In this document: piece after piece, positions 17,639-27,145 of the stretch | Layout of the letters: each line of letters opens with the position of its first letter | How positions within the stretch are numbered: the first letter of the stretch is position 1 | Assembly (NCBI RefSeq): GCF_030812915.1 | Contig: NZ_JAUSTQ010000007.1 | Coordinates: forward strand, 1 to 64,000 | DNA: 64,000 nucleotides | Source of the DNA: Alkalibacillus salilacus | GTDB lineage: Bacteria > Bacillota > Bacilli > Bacillales > Alkalibacillaceae | Direction: 5' to 3' | Position numbers and translations under genes: made by a program | The notes under the pieces: model-generated | The model's input: the letters and a program-made list of their open reading frames with translations, nothing else | Told to the model about the DNA's origin: nothing | Databases searched by the model: none

Positions 17639-17764
17639 TAAGAAACCCTCCTTATTATCCTTAGCATATCATAATTTTATTTTATTGAGTATATGTATGC
17701 TACATGATATTATCAGAATAATTAAAAATTAATTATTTAAGGGCTGATTTTAATTAAAAAAATC

Positions 17765-18730
17765 ATGAAAGTTATCGTGATTGTTGCTTTGTCGTCTGCG
17801 GGAATTTATTTAATGATTGCGCACGGCTTAACGCTATTAGGACCCATTCAAGAACCAAAAGATCAAGCAACGGATTTGAATTTTAATCAAATGGAGATCT
17901 CGGAGGAGCAAGTGCCCGAGTTAGAAACATATGAAGCGCGTGACGATATCGAATTATCTTATCGGCATTACCCATCTGAAGCGGATCAAATCCTTATCCT
18001 GTTGCATGGATCTGGTTATCACAGTCGTTATTTGGCTCCACTTGCTGATCATTTGGCTGAAACGGGTGTCGCTACGGTTTATACGCCAAATATACGGGGG
18101 CATGGACCGAATCCTGAAAATCGTGGGCAAGTTAATTATATTGGGCAACTTGAAGACGACTTAGATGATTTAATTGATGGAGTGAAAACAGAATATCCTG
18201 ATCAAGAAGTTATACTTGGTGGACATTCGAGTGGGGGTGGCACGGTTATCCGTTATGCGGGTGGTGATCCTGAACATGACTTTTCGGGATATTTATTAAT
18301 GGCACCTTATATTCATCATAATTCAGAGGTTTATAATAGTGAGAGCGGCTGGGCAAATGTTAGTTTACCACGTATGATTGGTCTTTCGATGTTGAATCAA
18401 GTGGGATTATCCTATTTGAACGGTCAATTTGTCATTTCATTTAATATGCCTGAAGTTTATCGAGATGGGACAGAAACGTTGAGATATGACTATCGCCTAC
18501 AAACATCAATGCATCCACGTTCAGATTATCAGTCTGATATCGACAGATTGGATAAAGAGACGCTCGTTGTTGCAGGTTCAGATGATGAATCGTTTCATGC
18601 GGGCGCTTATGAGGATGTTTTTGCTTCCAATGATTTAGTTGATGTGAGTATCTTAGACGCCTTATCTCATTTTAGTGTTCTCCGGGATCAAGAAGCTCAA
18701 GAGGTGATGAGTGAGTGGTTAAATGAATAG
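17765..18730 (+). CDS. membrane-anchored alpha/beta hydrolase
   Basis: Alpha/beta-fold hydrolase (321 residues) of the serine lysophospholipase/monoacylglycerol lipase type. The N-terminus (3-26) is a signal anchor. The fold shows the oxyanion motif HGSGYHS (81-87), nucleophile S155 in GGHSSGG, an acidic residue in GSDDESF, and a histidine in LSHFSVL. The substrate is unknown; a lipid or ester outside the membrane is plausible. The ATG at 17765 lacks a good ribosome binding site and an upstream stop prevents extension, so translation may be weak. Confidence 0.78.
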   Translation: MKVIVIVALSSAGIYLMIAHGLTLLGPIQEPKDQATDLNFNQMEISEEQVPELETYEARDDIELSYRHYPSEADQILILLHGSGYHSRYLAPLADHLAETGVATVYTPNIRGHGPNPENRGQVNYIGQLEDDLDDLIDGVKTEYPDQEVILGGHSSGGGTVIRYAGGDPEHDFSGYLLMAPYIHHNSEVYNSESGWANVSLPRMIGLSMLNQVGLSYLNGQFVISFNMPEVYRDGTETLRYDYRLQTSMHPRSDYQSDIDRLDKETLVVAGSDDESFHAGAYEDVFASNDLVDVSILDALSHFSVLRDQEAQEVMSEWLNE

Positions 18731-18904
18731 TTAGTTGTGATTGGTTTTAAATTATTAAAATATATAAACGACCAAAACACGTGTTGATCATCAAAACAGT
18801 CATTGATGCTATACGTGTATTTAGATTAATCTCGGATAGGTTCTATAATAATACTGACTCATTTTGATATACTGACCATAAACAATGATAAATGGGGAGA
18901 AAAC

Positions 18905-19549
18905 ATGTTTAACCATCAATCAGAACATGGTGATTACTTTAGAGAATCACTACCACAATCGATAAGTAAGGAAATTTTGCGGAAGATCATGAAAGGGGAA
19001 CTCGTTTCTGGTGATAAAATTGTTGAAGAAAATATAGCATCAGAGTTGGAAACGAGTCGAGCTCCTGTTCGTGAAGCTCTATATTTATTACAAGTGAACG
19101 GCATTGTCGATCGTATTCCACGAAAGGGAACGATTGTAAAATCATTTACACGTGATGATATTTCAGACTATGTAGAAGTTATGATCCATATCATACAGTA
19201 TGGTATTGTGGGTGTTTCTAAAGTATGGAATGACACTCATAAAGAAAAATGGCAACAGTTATATGAGGATGTGCTGACGTATTATGGACTCCAAGATTTG
19301 ATTCATTATCAGCATAGTGCTGAATTGATGCTAAGGTACGTAATGGTTTTAGCGGATAACAAGGCTTTGATGCGATTTTATGATGAGGCGAATCAAATTT
19401 TAAATGTTTTCGCTCAAGTCCAGTGGAATCAAGAAACAATGATTCAATTTCATAAGCAATTTGCGAAGTTTGTGGAAGCTTTGGCTGAAGTGAATTTTGA
19501 GGAAGCCAAACAATTTGCTAGATATGCATTGAAAGAAGGGGAAGTTTAA
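18905..19549 (+). CDS. GntR-family transcriptional regulator
   Basis: A 214-residue regulator with an N-terminal winged helix (about 15-85: SISKEILRKIMKGEL, VEENIASELETSRAPVREAL, GIVDRIPRKGT), followed by an all-helical effector domain that looks like a divergent FCD (FadR-type) domain. The metal-binding histidines of canonical FCD domains are not obvious. GGGGAGA precedes the ATG. The short-chain dehydrogenase downstream could be its target. Its last codons and stop lie inside the first unit of a 21-bp repeat array. Confidence 0.82.
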   Translation: MFNHQSEHGDYFRESLPQSISKEILRKIMKGELVSGDKIVEENIASELETSRAPVREALYLLQVNGIVDRIPRKGTIVKSFTRDDISDYVEVMIHIIQYGIVGVSKVWNDTHKEKWQQLYEDVLTYYGLQDLIHYQHSAELMLRYVMVLADNKALMRFYDEANQILNVFAQVQWNQETMIQFHKQFAKFVEALAEVNFEEAKQFARYALKEGEV

Positions 19550-19687
19550 CAATGTTGTGAGTTTGTTTCACAATCCCATAACATTGTTAGACAAACTCGA
19601 AACATTATTAGACAAATCGATAACTTTATTAAACAAAGCGCTCAGATTGTTTAACAATTTGAGCGCTTTGTTTAATAATCTAGGACG
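19541..19687 (+). repeat. tandem array of seven 21-bp units (array A)
   Basis: Units start at 19541, 19562, 19583, 19604, 19625, 19646 and 19667 with an exact 21-bp period. Each begins with a variant of the imperfect palindrome WTTGTTWRACAA (examples: ATTGTTAGACAA, ATTGTTTAACAA, TTTATTAAACAA) followed by a variable 8-9 bp spacer. The units are diverged, so the array is not a recent slippage product. The first unit overlaps the gntR stop codon. A second array of the same type is at 48786. Confidence 0.85.
19634..19678. repeat. long palindrome within array A
   Basis: Perfect 14-bp arms AAACAAAGCGCTCA/TGAGCGCTTTGTTT enclose a further palindromic core ATTGTTTAACAAT, giving a hairpin of about 43 nt at the end of the array. 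It could terminate gntR transcription, although no T-run follows. Confidence 0.7.
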
Positions 19688-19807
19688 GTCCAATAATATT
19701 TAAAAATTCAAAATTGTCGACAATGTATAAAAGTTTTTGTTAAAGTAGAATTGAAACCGATTACAAGATTACTAGTTTAAATCCAAAGTAAAAAGGAGAG
19801 GTGTCTT

Positions 19808-20569
19808 ATGCAAGGGAAAACAGTTTTAATTACAGGCGGAGCTGGTGGCATTGGTATGGAAACGGCTAAGGCTTTTTTAGATGATGGAGCTAATGTTGCA
19901 CTAGTAGATATTAGTGCTGATGCGCTGAAAAATGCGAAGGACAAGCTAAATCAGCCTGATAAGATTTTGACGATTGAAGCGGATGTTACCAATGAAGCTG
20001 AAGTGAAGCAGTATGTTGATGAAACAGTAGAGACTTATGGGTCTATTGATGTATTCTTTAATAATGCAGCTATCGCTGGACCTGCAACACCGATTAAAGA
20101 GCTCGAAAAGGATACGTTCGAACAGATTATGGGCATCAACACAACAGGTGTTTTTCTAGGTATGAAACATGTCATTCAACAAATGGAGAAGCAGGGTTAT
20201 GGTTCGATTATTAATGCAGCGTCGAATGCGGCTTATATCGGTTCTGCGAATATGGTCGGTTATATCGCGTCGAAACACGCTGTAGCGGGTATGACGAAGA
20301 CAGCTGCCTTAGAAGAGGCAAGTCATGGTATACGCATCAATGCGGTTGCCCCAGCTGCAATCGATACAAATATGCTGACAGGTATCCAAGAGAACTTAAG
20401 CCCAGATGATCCGAATGCTGCGGCAGAAGCTATTAAACAAGGTATTCCAGTCGGACGTTTTGGTACGCCGAAAGATGTCTCAGCTGTTGTTAAATTCTTA
20501 GCATCTGATGAGGCAGCCTTTGTGACAGGTTCACTTTATAATGTTGATGGTGGTATGCAAGCTGACTAA
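19808..20569 (+). CDS. short-chain dehydrogenase/reductase (SDR)
   Basis: Classical SDR oxidoreductase (253 residues). Cofactor motif TGGAGGIG at 9-16 with an acidic residue after the second strand (VDIS), favouring NAD(H). NNAA at 85-88, and catalytic tetrad N111, S139, Y152, K156. The C-terminal FVTGSLYNVDGGMQAD is typical of SDRs of the glucose/3-oxoacyl-reductase type. The substrate cannot be assigned. AAAGGAGAGG precedes the ATG. Flanked by the GntR gene and a terminator. Confidence 0.9.
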   Translation: MQGKTVLITGGAGGIGMETAKAFLDDGANVALVDISADALKNAKDKLNQPDKILTIEADVTNEAEVKQYVDETVETYGSIDVFFNNAAIAGPATPIKELEKDTFEQIMGINTTGVFLGMKHVIQQMEKQGYGSIINAASNAAYIGSANMVGYIASKHAVAGMTKTAALEEASHGIRINAVAPAAIDTNMLTGIQENLSPDDPNAAAEAIKQGIPVGRFGTPKDVSAVVKFLASDEAAFVTGSLYNVDGGMQAD

Positions 20570-20586
20570 TTAGATCATTTCTAAAA

Positions 20587-20628
20587 AGCTTCTCATGGGA
20601 AACAAATCCTATGAGAAGCTTTTTTTGG
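20587..20628 (+). terminator. terminator after the SDR gene
   Basis: Stem AGCTTCTCATGGG/CCTATGAGAAGCT followed by TTTTTTT. Confidence 0.88.
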
Positions 20629-20687
20629 TCAAAATGATTTATGCTAGTTTATGATAGAGGTACGCTAATCATTAGAGGAGTGACAGC

Positions 20688-21686
20688 ATGATTCCTATTA
20701 GTATATTAGATTATTCACCGATTTTTGAAGGCTCAAGTGCTCGTGAAGCTTTATTACATACAGAAGAGCTCGCCCAGTTAGCTAATACACTAGGCTTTAA
20801 ACGCTATTGGGTAGCGGAACACCATCATGTTTTTTCGGTCGCGGGAAGTACGCCAGAGATGTTAATGATGCAGTTAGCAGCGAAAACTGATCGAATTCGA
20901 CTTGGCTCAGGTGGCGTTATGTTACCTCATTATAGCCCGTATAAAGTTGCGGAAAATTTCCGTATGCTTGAAGCATTTCATCCGAATCGAATTGATTTAG
21001 GGATTGGCCGTTCGCCAGGATTTCCGATGGTTAATCGCGCATTAAATGAAGAACGTGGCAGTCGTTTATCATTTGATCAGCAAGTGAAAGATCTTTATAA
21101 ATATTTAACCGATGACAGCCAAGAAGATCACCGATTTTCGGAATTAATAGCAACACCACAAGTCGATACCATGCCCGAAATATGGTTACTCGGTCGTGGC
21201 GGCCGTAGTTCTCGTGTCGCGGCAGATCTTGGGGCGAACTATGCCTTTGCTCATTTTGCACCGTCTTCAAAAGCAAACGGCCGTGATATAACCGATGATT
21301 ACCGACAACGTTTTAAAGCATCCTCGGTACAAAAACGCCCTTACGTCATGGCGAGCGTATTCGTTGTCATTGCCAATACTGAGGAAGAGGCTGAGACATT
21401 AGCTCAAACCTTTGATTTATGGGTGTTGGCTGTCGAATCTGAAGATCAACCTCCCTATATGCCCTCCGTCGAAACAGCTATAGAGCGTGGGTTCACTTCA
21501 AAAGAGATAGAGCGCATTCAAGAGAACCGGGATCGTGTTGTAATTGGAACGCCTGATCAAGTTAAAGAAGGATTAAACACGCTAGCTCAAAAAGTTAATG
21601 CTGATGAATTGCTTGTGATCCCTCAATTTTATGGCGATAACAACCGTAAGCAAGCACTGAAACTGCTATCCAATGTATGGTTGTAA
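20688..21686 (+). CDS. luciferase-like (LLM) flavin-dependent oxidoreductase
   Basis: TIM-barrel flavoprotein of the bacterial luciferase-like superfamily (332 residues), of the widespread LLM subgroup that starts IPISILDYSPI. Family segments are YWVAEHHH (about 41-48), GGVMLPHYSPYKVAENF, and DLGIGRSPG. These enzymes use reduced flavin, in many cases without a known substrate. TTAGAGGAG precedes the ATG. Monocistronic between two hydrolase-type genes. Confidence 0.88.
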   Translation: MIPISILDYSPIFEGSSAREALLHTEELAQLANTLGFKRYWVAEHHHVFSVAGSTPEMLMMQLAAKTDRIRLGSGGVMLPHYSPYKVAENFRMLEAFHPNRIDLGIGRSPGFPMVNRALNEERGSRLSFDQQVKDLYKYLTDDSQEDHRFSELIATPQVDTMPEIWLLGRGGRSSRVAADLGANYAFAHFAPSSKANGRDITDDYRQRFKASSVQKRPYVMASVFVVIANTEEEAETLAQTFDLWVLAVESEDQPPYMPSVETAIERGFTSKEIERIQENRDRVVIGTPDQVKEGLNTLAQKVNADELLVIPQFYGDNNRKQALKLLSNVWL

Positions 21687-21754
21687 TCCTGACTTTCACA
21701 TAGGTGAATGGCGTTACGTTTAAACTCGCATAAATGATTATTAAACTTAGATAA

Positions 21755-22915
21755 TTATTTATGTTCCTCAATAAATGACTCGATTCGTTTCCAAGCTTCT
21801 TGGCCTTCCGGAATTTCAGGCTGACTAATATAAAAATTATGAAATAAACCTTCGTATTCGATGAATTGTACAGTTGTTCCGGCAGCTTTTGCTTTTTCAT
21901 AGATGGTCTGGCTATCACTTAATAATAACTCTTCACGACCTGTTTGAATCAAGATAGGAGGAAAGTGATTGTACTCTCCGTAAGCAGGGGACAAATATGG
22001 ATCAGTTAAATCGTGATCCCCTGCATAAGTGACTGGAACTGGGTACTCAGGTGCGGTATCTGGATTAGGCGATCCGAATAGCGCATCATCTTGAATTTTA
22101 GTCTCATATGAATCACCATTTGCTGCTAAATCGGTCCATGGTGAAGCCAATATGAACATGCTTGGTAATGGTTGATCTTGATCGCGCAATTTTAAGCCCA
22201 TCGCTAAGGCAAGCCCACCACCAGCTGAATCTCCTGTTACCACAATTTCGTCAGGTTCATAACCTTGATCGATCAACCACCTATAGCCTTCCATGGCATC
22301 GTTTAAAGCCGCTGGATGCTCTTGCTCAGGCGCTGTACGATAATCAAGAGAGAATACATCAGCACCGTTGTAAACACTAGAGTAACGAACGGCCATTTCA
22401 TTGTAACGATTCGAAAATTGTTTAATATAAGCGCCGCCATGCAATTGATAGATGACGTGATCTGATGAGCTTTCGTTTTGTGATAATAGATATCCTTTTG
22501 ATTGTGACAGTTGGATTTGTTCATTTTCGTAAGTCTTAGGTGGGTCCCAACTTTGAAAGCTATATGGCACAGAATTAAACGTTCGTCTTTCATTCGTCAA
22601 TCTCTGTTCTGTAAAATAGTCAAATTTTGTTGTTTCATTAATATAATGCCCTTGAAAAGAAACGGATAAGTCAGGTCTGCCATAAATTAATGTCAAAATT
22701 AAGACTACAATGGACGCAATCCAAATTAGGACATTTTTACCGGTTGAAAAACGTTTATAACACCAAGCAATAATAGCTATAGATATAGCCAAAATTATAT
22801 AGCTAAACCAGCGTTGATCTAAAATAATAAAGAGAAATAAAAATGCTAGAAAGAGGCTGGTTAATAAAGTAAGGAAAATAATATTTTTAAATGTATGGGT
22901 ACGAAACCGTGTCAA
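21755..22915 (-). CDS. membrane-bound alpha/beta hydrolase (HSL-type esterase)
   Basis: Esterase/lipase with an N-terminal membrane region of about three helices (first 85 residues), then an extracellular catalytic domain. The hormone-sensitive-lipase-type oxyanion motif QLHGGAY, nucleophile elbow GDSAGGG, and catalytic Asp (REELLLSDS) and His (GLFHNF) are all visible. The substrate is unknown, likely a lipid or short-chain ester. A TTG start at 22915 is favoured by GCGGTGAT just upstream; an earlier TTG at 22933 would add six residues but has no ribosome binding site. Confidence 0.82.
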   Translation of the reverse strand: MTRFRTHTFKNIIFLTLLTSLFLAFLFLFIILDQRWFSYIILAISIAIIAWCYKRFSTGKNVLIWIASIVVLILTLIYGRPDLSVSFQGHYINETTKFDYFTEQRLTNERRTFNSVPYSFQSWDPPKTYENEQIQLSQSKGYLLSQNESSSDHVIYQLHGGAYIKQFSNRYNEMAVRYSSVYNGADVFSLDYRTAPEQEHPAALNDAMEGYRWLIDQGYEPDEIVVTGDSAGGGLALAMGLKLRDQDQPLPSMFILASPWTDLAANGDSYETKIQDDALFGSPNPDTAPEYPVPVTYAGDHDLTDPYLSPAYGEYNHFPPILIQTGREELLLSDSQTIYEKAKAAGTTVQFIEYEGLFHNFYISQPEIPEGQEAWKRIESFIEEHK

Positions 22916-23074
22916 AATATCACCGCATTTCAATCAAAATATATTCTGGGGTTGATAGAAATCATTACTTCTGATGATCGTGGAATTCAAATTATAGGTA
23001 AATGTTCTTTCAAAATAAAAAAAGCGTTATGATAAAATATATCATGCAGTCATCATAGCATAGGAGTGAACACA

Positions 23075-24262
23075 TTGAACAAAAAAGATGTCGCAAACGT
23101 ACGGAAACAATTCAAAGCTGATAATGATCGCTTAACGATTCATGAAATTTTTAATGTGTATATTATGAAAGAAACGAATGAAATCTATCATCACCAAAGC
23201 ATGCCTTTTGAGATGCTTGAAGCCGAACAGCAAGAGTTATTCTATCAAAACTTCAAAAAAGTATTAACAGGTCAACTCGACGAGAAATTATTTGAGTTGA
23301 AATTCAAACGTGATGTTGAAAATAGTAGTCAGTTGATTCTTCATCAAGGTCTACTAGCACAGGAAACAGATGCTTGGAAGGCTGATATGTTGAAGCTTGT
23401 TGAGAAGATGTTAAGTGGGGACCCGTATGACGTAGATATTGTGGTGACATTTATCAAAGCTGAATTTCGTGATCCGTCTAAACAAGTGAGTGAAGAAGCG
23501 GAAGAGAGTAGTCACGATAAGATGTACGCTCATCCGTTCATTTTATGTAGTGTTAATAAAACGCAAGATCCGAAAAAGGAATTGCTATTCGATTACGTTG
23601 AGAAAGAGTTTAAATATAATTTTGTGGTCGACCCGGTTATTAATTTACAAGCCCCAATTTCAGGGTTCCTATTTCCAGCTATAACAGATAATGCAAGTGA
23701 TGTTAATCATGTGCTTTATTCTACAGGCAAAGCGAATGCTTTAAATGAACATTTTATTGATGACGTGTTAAATGCGGAAGAAGCAGTGACAGCCGAAGAA
23801 GATAAAGCTGTCTTTGAAGAAGTGCTTAAGCGTGTGGCTGGTGAACAAATCAATACACGAACGTTATCGAATGTTTATGAAGAAGTGAATCGCGTCGTAG
23901 AAGAGCATGAGGAAGATGAAACACCGACTTTGGATTACAAAGATATAGGTCAAGTCTTTGAGAATAGTGGAGTTAAAGAAGCGAATCCTGAAAAGGTCCA
24001 AGAAGCATTTAAGTCGATTATCGATGACGAGTCGTATGAACTGAAGGCAAGTAGTGTCGTACCGAAGTCGAATTCAAAATCGATTAAAATTAAAACAAAA
24101 GTGGCGGATATTGCTTTAAAGCCGGAAGATCTTAAATATGTACGCCAGACGATTGTCGGTGGCAAGCTCAATTTAATGATTGAAGTTGAAGAAAATACCG
24201 TTGTAGAAGGCTTCGAAATGATTCCTGAGGCATTGATGCAAAAGGCTGAGGATGAGCAATAA
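23075..24262 (+). CDS. DUF4317 family protein
   Basis: Cytoplasmic protein (395 residues) of the DUF4317 family, common in Firmicutes and of unknown function. It starts MNKKDVANVRKQFK, as relatives do. A TTG start at 23075 is chosen because AGGAG lies eight bases upstream; the in-frame GTG at 23066 is too close to that site. The middle is rich in acidic residues (VVEEHEEDETPT) and the C-terminal 80 residues form a compact domain (KIKTKVADIALKPEDLKYV). Single gene with its own terminator. Confidence 0.82.
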   Translation: MNKKDVANVRKQFKADNDRLTIHEIFNVYIMKETNEIYHHQSMPFEMLEAEQQELFYQNFKKVLTGQLDEKLFELKFKRDVENSSQLILHQGLLAQETDAWKADMLKLVEKMLSGDPYDVDIVVTFIKAEFRDPSKQVSEEAEESSHDKMYAHPFILCSVNKTQDPKKELLFDYVEKEFKYNFVVDPVINLQAPISGFLFPAITDNASDVNHVLYSTGKANALNEHFIDDVLNAEEAVTAEEDKAVFEEVLKRVAGEQINTRTLSNVYEEVNRVVEEHEEDETPTLDYKDIGQVFENSGVKEANPEKVQEAFKSIIDDESYELKASSVVPKSNSKSIKIKTKVADIALKPEDLKYVRQTIVGGKLNLMIEVEENTVVEGFEMIPEALMQKAEDEQ

Positions 24263-24302
24263 GATTTTAGTGAGCTATGATTAATTGGCTTAAAAGATTG
24301 TA

Positions 24303-24343
24303 AAAACCACGTAACCATGCTCTAAATGGTTACGTGGTTTTAG
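24303..24343. terminator. bidirectional terminator
   Basis: Stem AAAACCACGTAACCA/TGGTTACGTGGTTTT, serving DUF4317 on one side and the P-type ATPase on the other. Confidence 0.9.
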
Positions 24344-24346
24344 TTT

Positions 24347-26356
24347 TTATTCTGCGGTTAATAGTTTAGCGTTAATTGCGACAATAACGGTACTTAAGCT
24401 CATTAATACGGCGCCAACTGCTGGGCTTAGTAGAATGCCAATTGGAGCTAAAATACCTGCTGCAAGCGGAATGGCCACAATATTATAGCCTGCAGCCCAC
24501 CACAAGTTTTGGACCATTTTTCTATACGTTTTCCGTGATAAGTCGAATAATGACACGACATCATTTGGATTACTTTGGACTAAAACAATATCGGCTGATT
24601 CCATCGCAACATCTGTACCAGCGCCAATCGCGATTCCCACGTCAGCTGTGGCTAAAGCTGGTGCATCGTTAATGCCATCACCTGTCATAGCGACGCGTTT
24701 AGATTGTTGTTGAATCGTTTTGATATAATCTGCTTTATCGTCTGGAAGTACTTCAGCATAAACTTTATCGATGCCGATTTGGTTAGCAATCCAATGAGCG
24801 ACTCGTTCATGATCACCTGTTAACATAACGACTTCGATGCCGTTATCATGTAGCTGTTGAACCGCTTCTTTTGCCTCATCTTTGATGATATCAGCAAGGG
24901 CAATCATCCCAATTAAGGTATCGTCTGCTAAAACAGAAACGACCGTTTTACCTTGTTCTGATAGTTGCTGTAATGTGTCATCATCATAAGCTATATCATG
25001 TTCCTCTAAATATTTTGGACTGACGATCTTAACTTGTTTTCCGTTAACAGTTCCTTCGATTCCTTCACCGGTTTTGGCTTTGAAGTCTTGCGCATCATCG
25101 AGTGATAAATTCTCTGATTGAGCATAATCAACAATACCTCGTGCAAGTGGGTGCTCTGATTGTTGTTCAAGGCTTGCTGCTAATTGAATCAATTGATTTT
25201 CGTTATAATTTTCATGCGGTAAAATATCCGTTACCCCAAATTCACCTTTCGTAAGAGTGCCTGTTTTATCAAAAACTACGGTATCAACACCACGTGCGTT
25301 TTCGAAATTTATGCGATTGCGAATCAGCAGTCCTTGTTTAGCTGATAATGATGTTGATACAGCGACGACTAGTGGTGAAGCTAGACCGAGCGCGTGCGGG
25401 CATGTGATGACCATAACCGTCACCATTCGTTCTAACGAATGATCGAAAGGGGAGCCAAAACTTAACCAAATGACCAAAGTGATCACACCTGATAGAACAG
25501 CGATATAGAATAACCATTTGGCTGCGCGATCTGTGAAATCCTGTGCTTTTGACCGAGATTGTTGAGCTTCTTGGACGAGGTTGATGACTTGTGATAAATA
25601 AGAGTCCTGTCCAGTTTTCTCAACTGAAATGGTTAAGGAGCCTTCTTGAGCAATGGAACCTCCGATTACTTCATCGTCCTCATGCTTCTCAATCGGAACA
25701 GATTCACCCGTAAGCATGGATTCATCGATACTCGATTGCCCTTTAAAAATCGTGCCGTCTACCGGGATTTTTTCTCCAGGTCTGACTAGAACATGATCGC
25801 CAGCTTGAAGAGAATCGATTTCAACCTCTTCAGTTTCACCGTTGTCCTGAACTTTGGTTGCTTTATTAGGCATTAATTTAACGAGTTCTTCTAAAGCATT
25901 AGAAGCGCCCATCACCGAACGCATTTCGATCCAGTGGCCTAATAACATAATGTCAATGAGCGTTGCTAACTCCCAGAAAAACTGGCCACCTTCAAGGCCG
26001 AATACGGTTAAAGAACTGTAAACATAGGCAACCGTAATTGCTAGTCCGATTAGTGTCATCATGCCTGGATTTTTCTGTTTAATCTCGTCAACGGAGCCGG
26101 TTAAAAATGGCCACCCCCCGTAGAAGAAGATTGCCGTGGCGAGTACAAAAATGATATATGAACTAAAAGGGATTTCCCAATTCACCCCAATAAATGACTG
26201 GATCATGGGGGAAAGAATTAAAATAGGAATCGTGATTATAATAGAAATCCAAAGGCGTTGTTTAAAATCTTGTACCATCTGTTCGTGATGATGGTGATGA
26301 CCTTCATGCTCATTGTGTTTGTGTTCTTCGTGTTGGTTACTATGATCGTGTTCCAT
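24347..26356 (-). CDS. copB: CopB-type heavy-metal P-type ATPase
   Basis: P1B-type ATPase (669 residues), probably exporting copper or silver. The cytoplasmic N-terminus is a histidine-rich tail ([16 protein letters not shown]) in place of CxxC metal-binding domains. The membrane metal site is CPH (319-321) rather than CPC, the mark of the CopB/P1B-3 group. Actuator TGES (216-219), phosphorylated D363 in DKTGTLT, the SEHPLA motif of the nucleotide domain, and hinge [10 protein letters not shown] are intact. GGAGGG precedes the ATG. No copper regulator or chaperone lies next to it. Confidence 0.9.
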   Translation of the reverse strand: MEHDHSNQHEEHKHNEHEGHHHHHEQMVQDFKQRLWISIIITIPILILSPMIQSFIGVNWEIPFSSYIIFVLATAIFFYGGWPFLTGSVDEIKQKNPGMMTLIGLAITVAYVYSSLTVFGLEGGQFFWELATLIDIMLLGHWIEMRSVMGASNALEELVKLMPNKATKVQDNGETEEVEIDSLQAGDHVLVRPGEKIPVDGTIFKGQSSIDESMLTGESVPIEKHEDDEVIGGSIAQEGSLTISVEKTGQDSYLSQVINLVQEAQQSRSKAQDFTDRAAKWLFYIAVLSGVITLVIWLSFGSPFDHSLERMVTVMVITCPHALGLASPLVVAVSTSLSAKQGLLIRNRINFENARGVDTVVFDKTGTLTKGEFGVTDILPHENYNENQLIQLAASLEQQSEHPLARGIVDYAQSENLSLDDAQDFKAKTGEGIEGTVNGKQVKIVSPKYLEEHDIAYDDDTLQQLSEQGKTVVSVLADDTLIGMIALADIIKDEAKEAVQQLHDNGIEVVMLTGDHERVAHWIANQIGIDKVYAEVLPDDKADYIKTIQQQSKRVAMTGDGINDAPALATADVGIAIGAGTDVAMESADIVLVQSNPNDVVSLFDLSRKTYRKMVQNLWWAAGYNIVAIPLAAGILAPIGILLSPAVGAVLMSLSTVIVAINAKLLTAE

Positions 26357-26491
26357 ACAATTCCCTCCTAATGCAATAAGCTAATATTTATATTCACTAA
26401 TAGTCATTTGCTTAAACATAACCCCCTTATGATGTAGGCGATCATAGGGGATAGGCAATATTTTATGTGTTTGATGATTGATCATGTTGCT

Positions 26492-27052
26492 TTAAGTATT
26501 GAAAGCCTGTAAACGGCGAATAACCTGGGAAATTGGTAATCCCATGACGTTATAATAATCACCGTGGATTTGCTTCACAAAACGGGCACCAATACTTTGA
26601 ATGCCGTAAGCTCCAGCTTTATCATAAGGTTCATCTGTTTGGATATACCAATAAATTTCCTGTTCTGTTAATGGCCAAAATTCCACATCTGTTCGTTCAA
26701 CAAATAAGTCTTCATGCCCGTTAGAACGTAGAATCACACCTGTGAAAACAGCATGTGACTGTCCACTTAATTGTTTCATCATTTGATAAGCATCTTCTTG
26801 TGTTCGTGGCTTTTCAAAGATTTGATTGTCAAAGCCAACAACCGTATCTGCTGATAGAATGATTTCCTGATTATTTTTGATTGGAATATGGCGGCCTTTG
26901 ATTGTGGCTAGTTGTTCAACTTTTTCAACTGGATTAGGTGTTGTGATCACAGACTCATCGACATCGGGTTTTCGGATTGTAAATGGCTGTTTAACTTGTT
27001 GTAAAATCGCTTGTCGGCGCGGTGATGATGAACCTAAGATTAAATCGGTCAT
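26492..27052 (-). CDS. maf: Maf nucleotide pyrophosphatase
   Basis: Maf/Ham1-like pyrophosphatase (186 residues) that hydrolyses dTTP/UTP and modified pyrimidine triphosphates and affects septum formation when overproduced. Family motifs are LGSSSPRRQAIL (6-17), the acidic residues in SADTVV, EKP(R)TQEDAYQM and the YDKAGAYGIQ segment. AAAGGAGC precedes the ATG. In B. subtilis maf is next to radC/mreB; here it stands alone. Confidence 0.93.
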   Translation of the reverse strand: MTDLILGSSSPRRQAILQQVKQPFTIRKPDVDESVITTPNPVEKVEQLATIKGRHIPIKNNQEIILSADTVVGFDNQIFEKPRTQEDAYQMMKQLSGQSHAVFTGVILRSNGHEDLFVERTDVEFWPLTEQEIYWYIQTDEPYDKAGAYGIQSIGARFVKQIHGDYYNVMGLPISQVIRRLQAFNT

Positions 27053-27145
27053 GATTTGTGCTCCTTTTTAGAATGTAGAATTTGCAGTATGGTGAAACTA
27101 TAACATATCATAGATATAGAAACATGACACAGAGGAAGCGATCGG

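Noticed and set aside
19541-19687. CRISPR array
   Set aside because: Units are 21 bp in total with no unique spacers of regular 30-bp length, repeats are diverged, and no cas gene is present.
24347-26356. Zinc/cadmium P-type ATPase
   Set aside because: The membrane motif is CPH with a His-rich N-terminus, typical of CopB-type copper/silver pumps rather than the CPC of ZntA/CadA.
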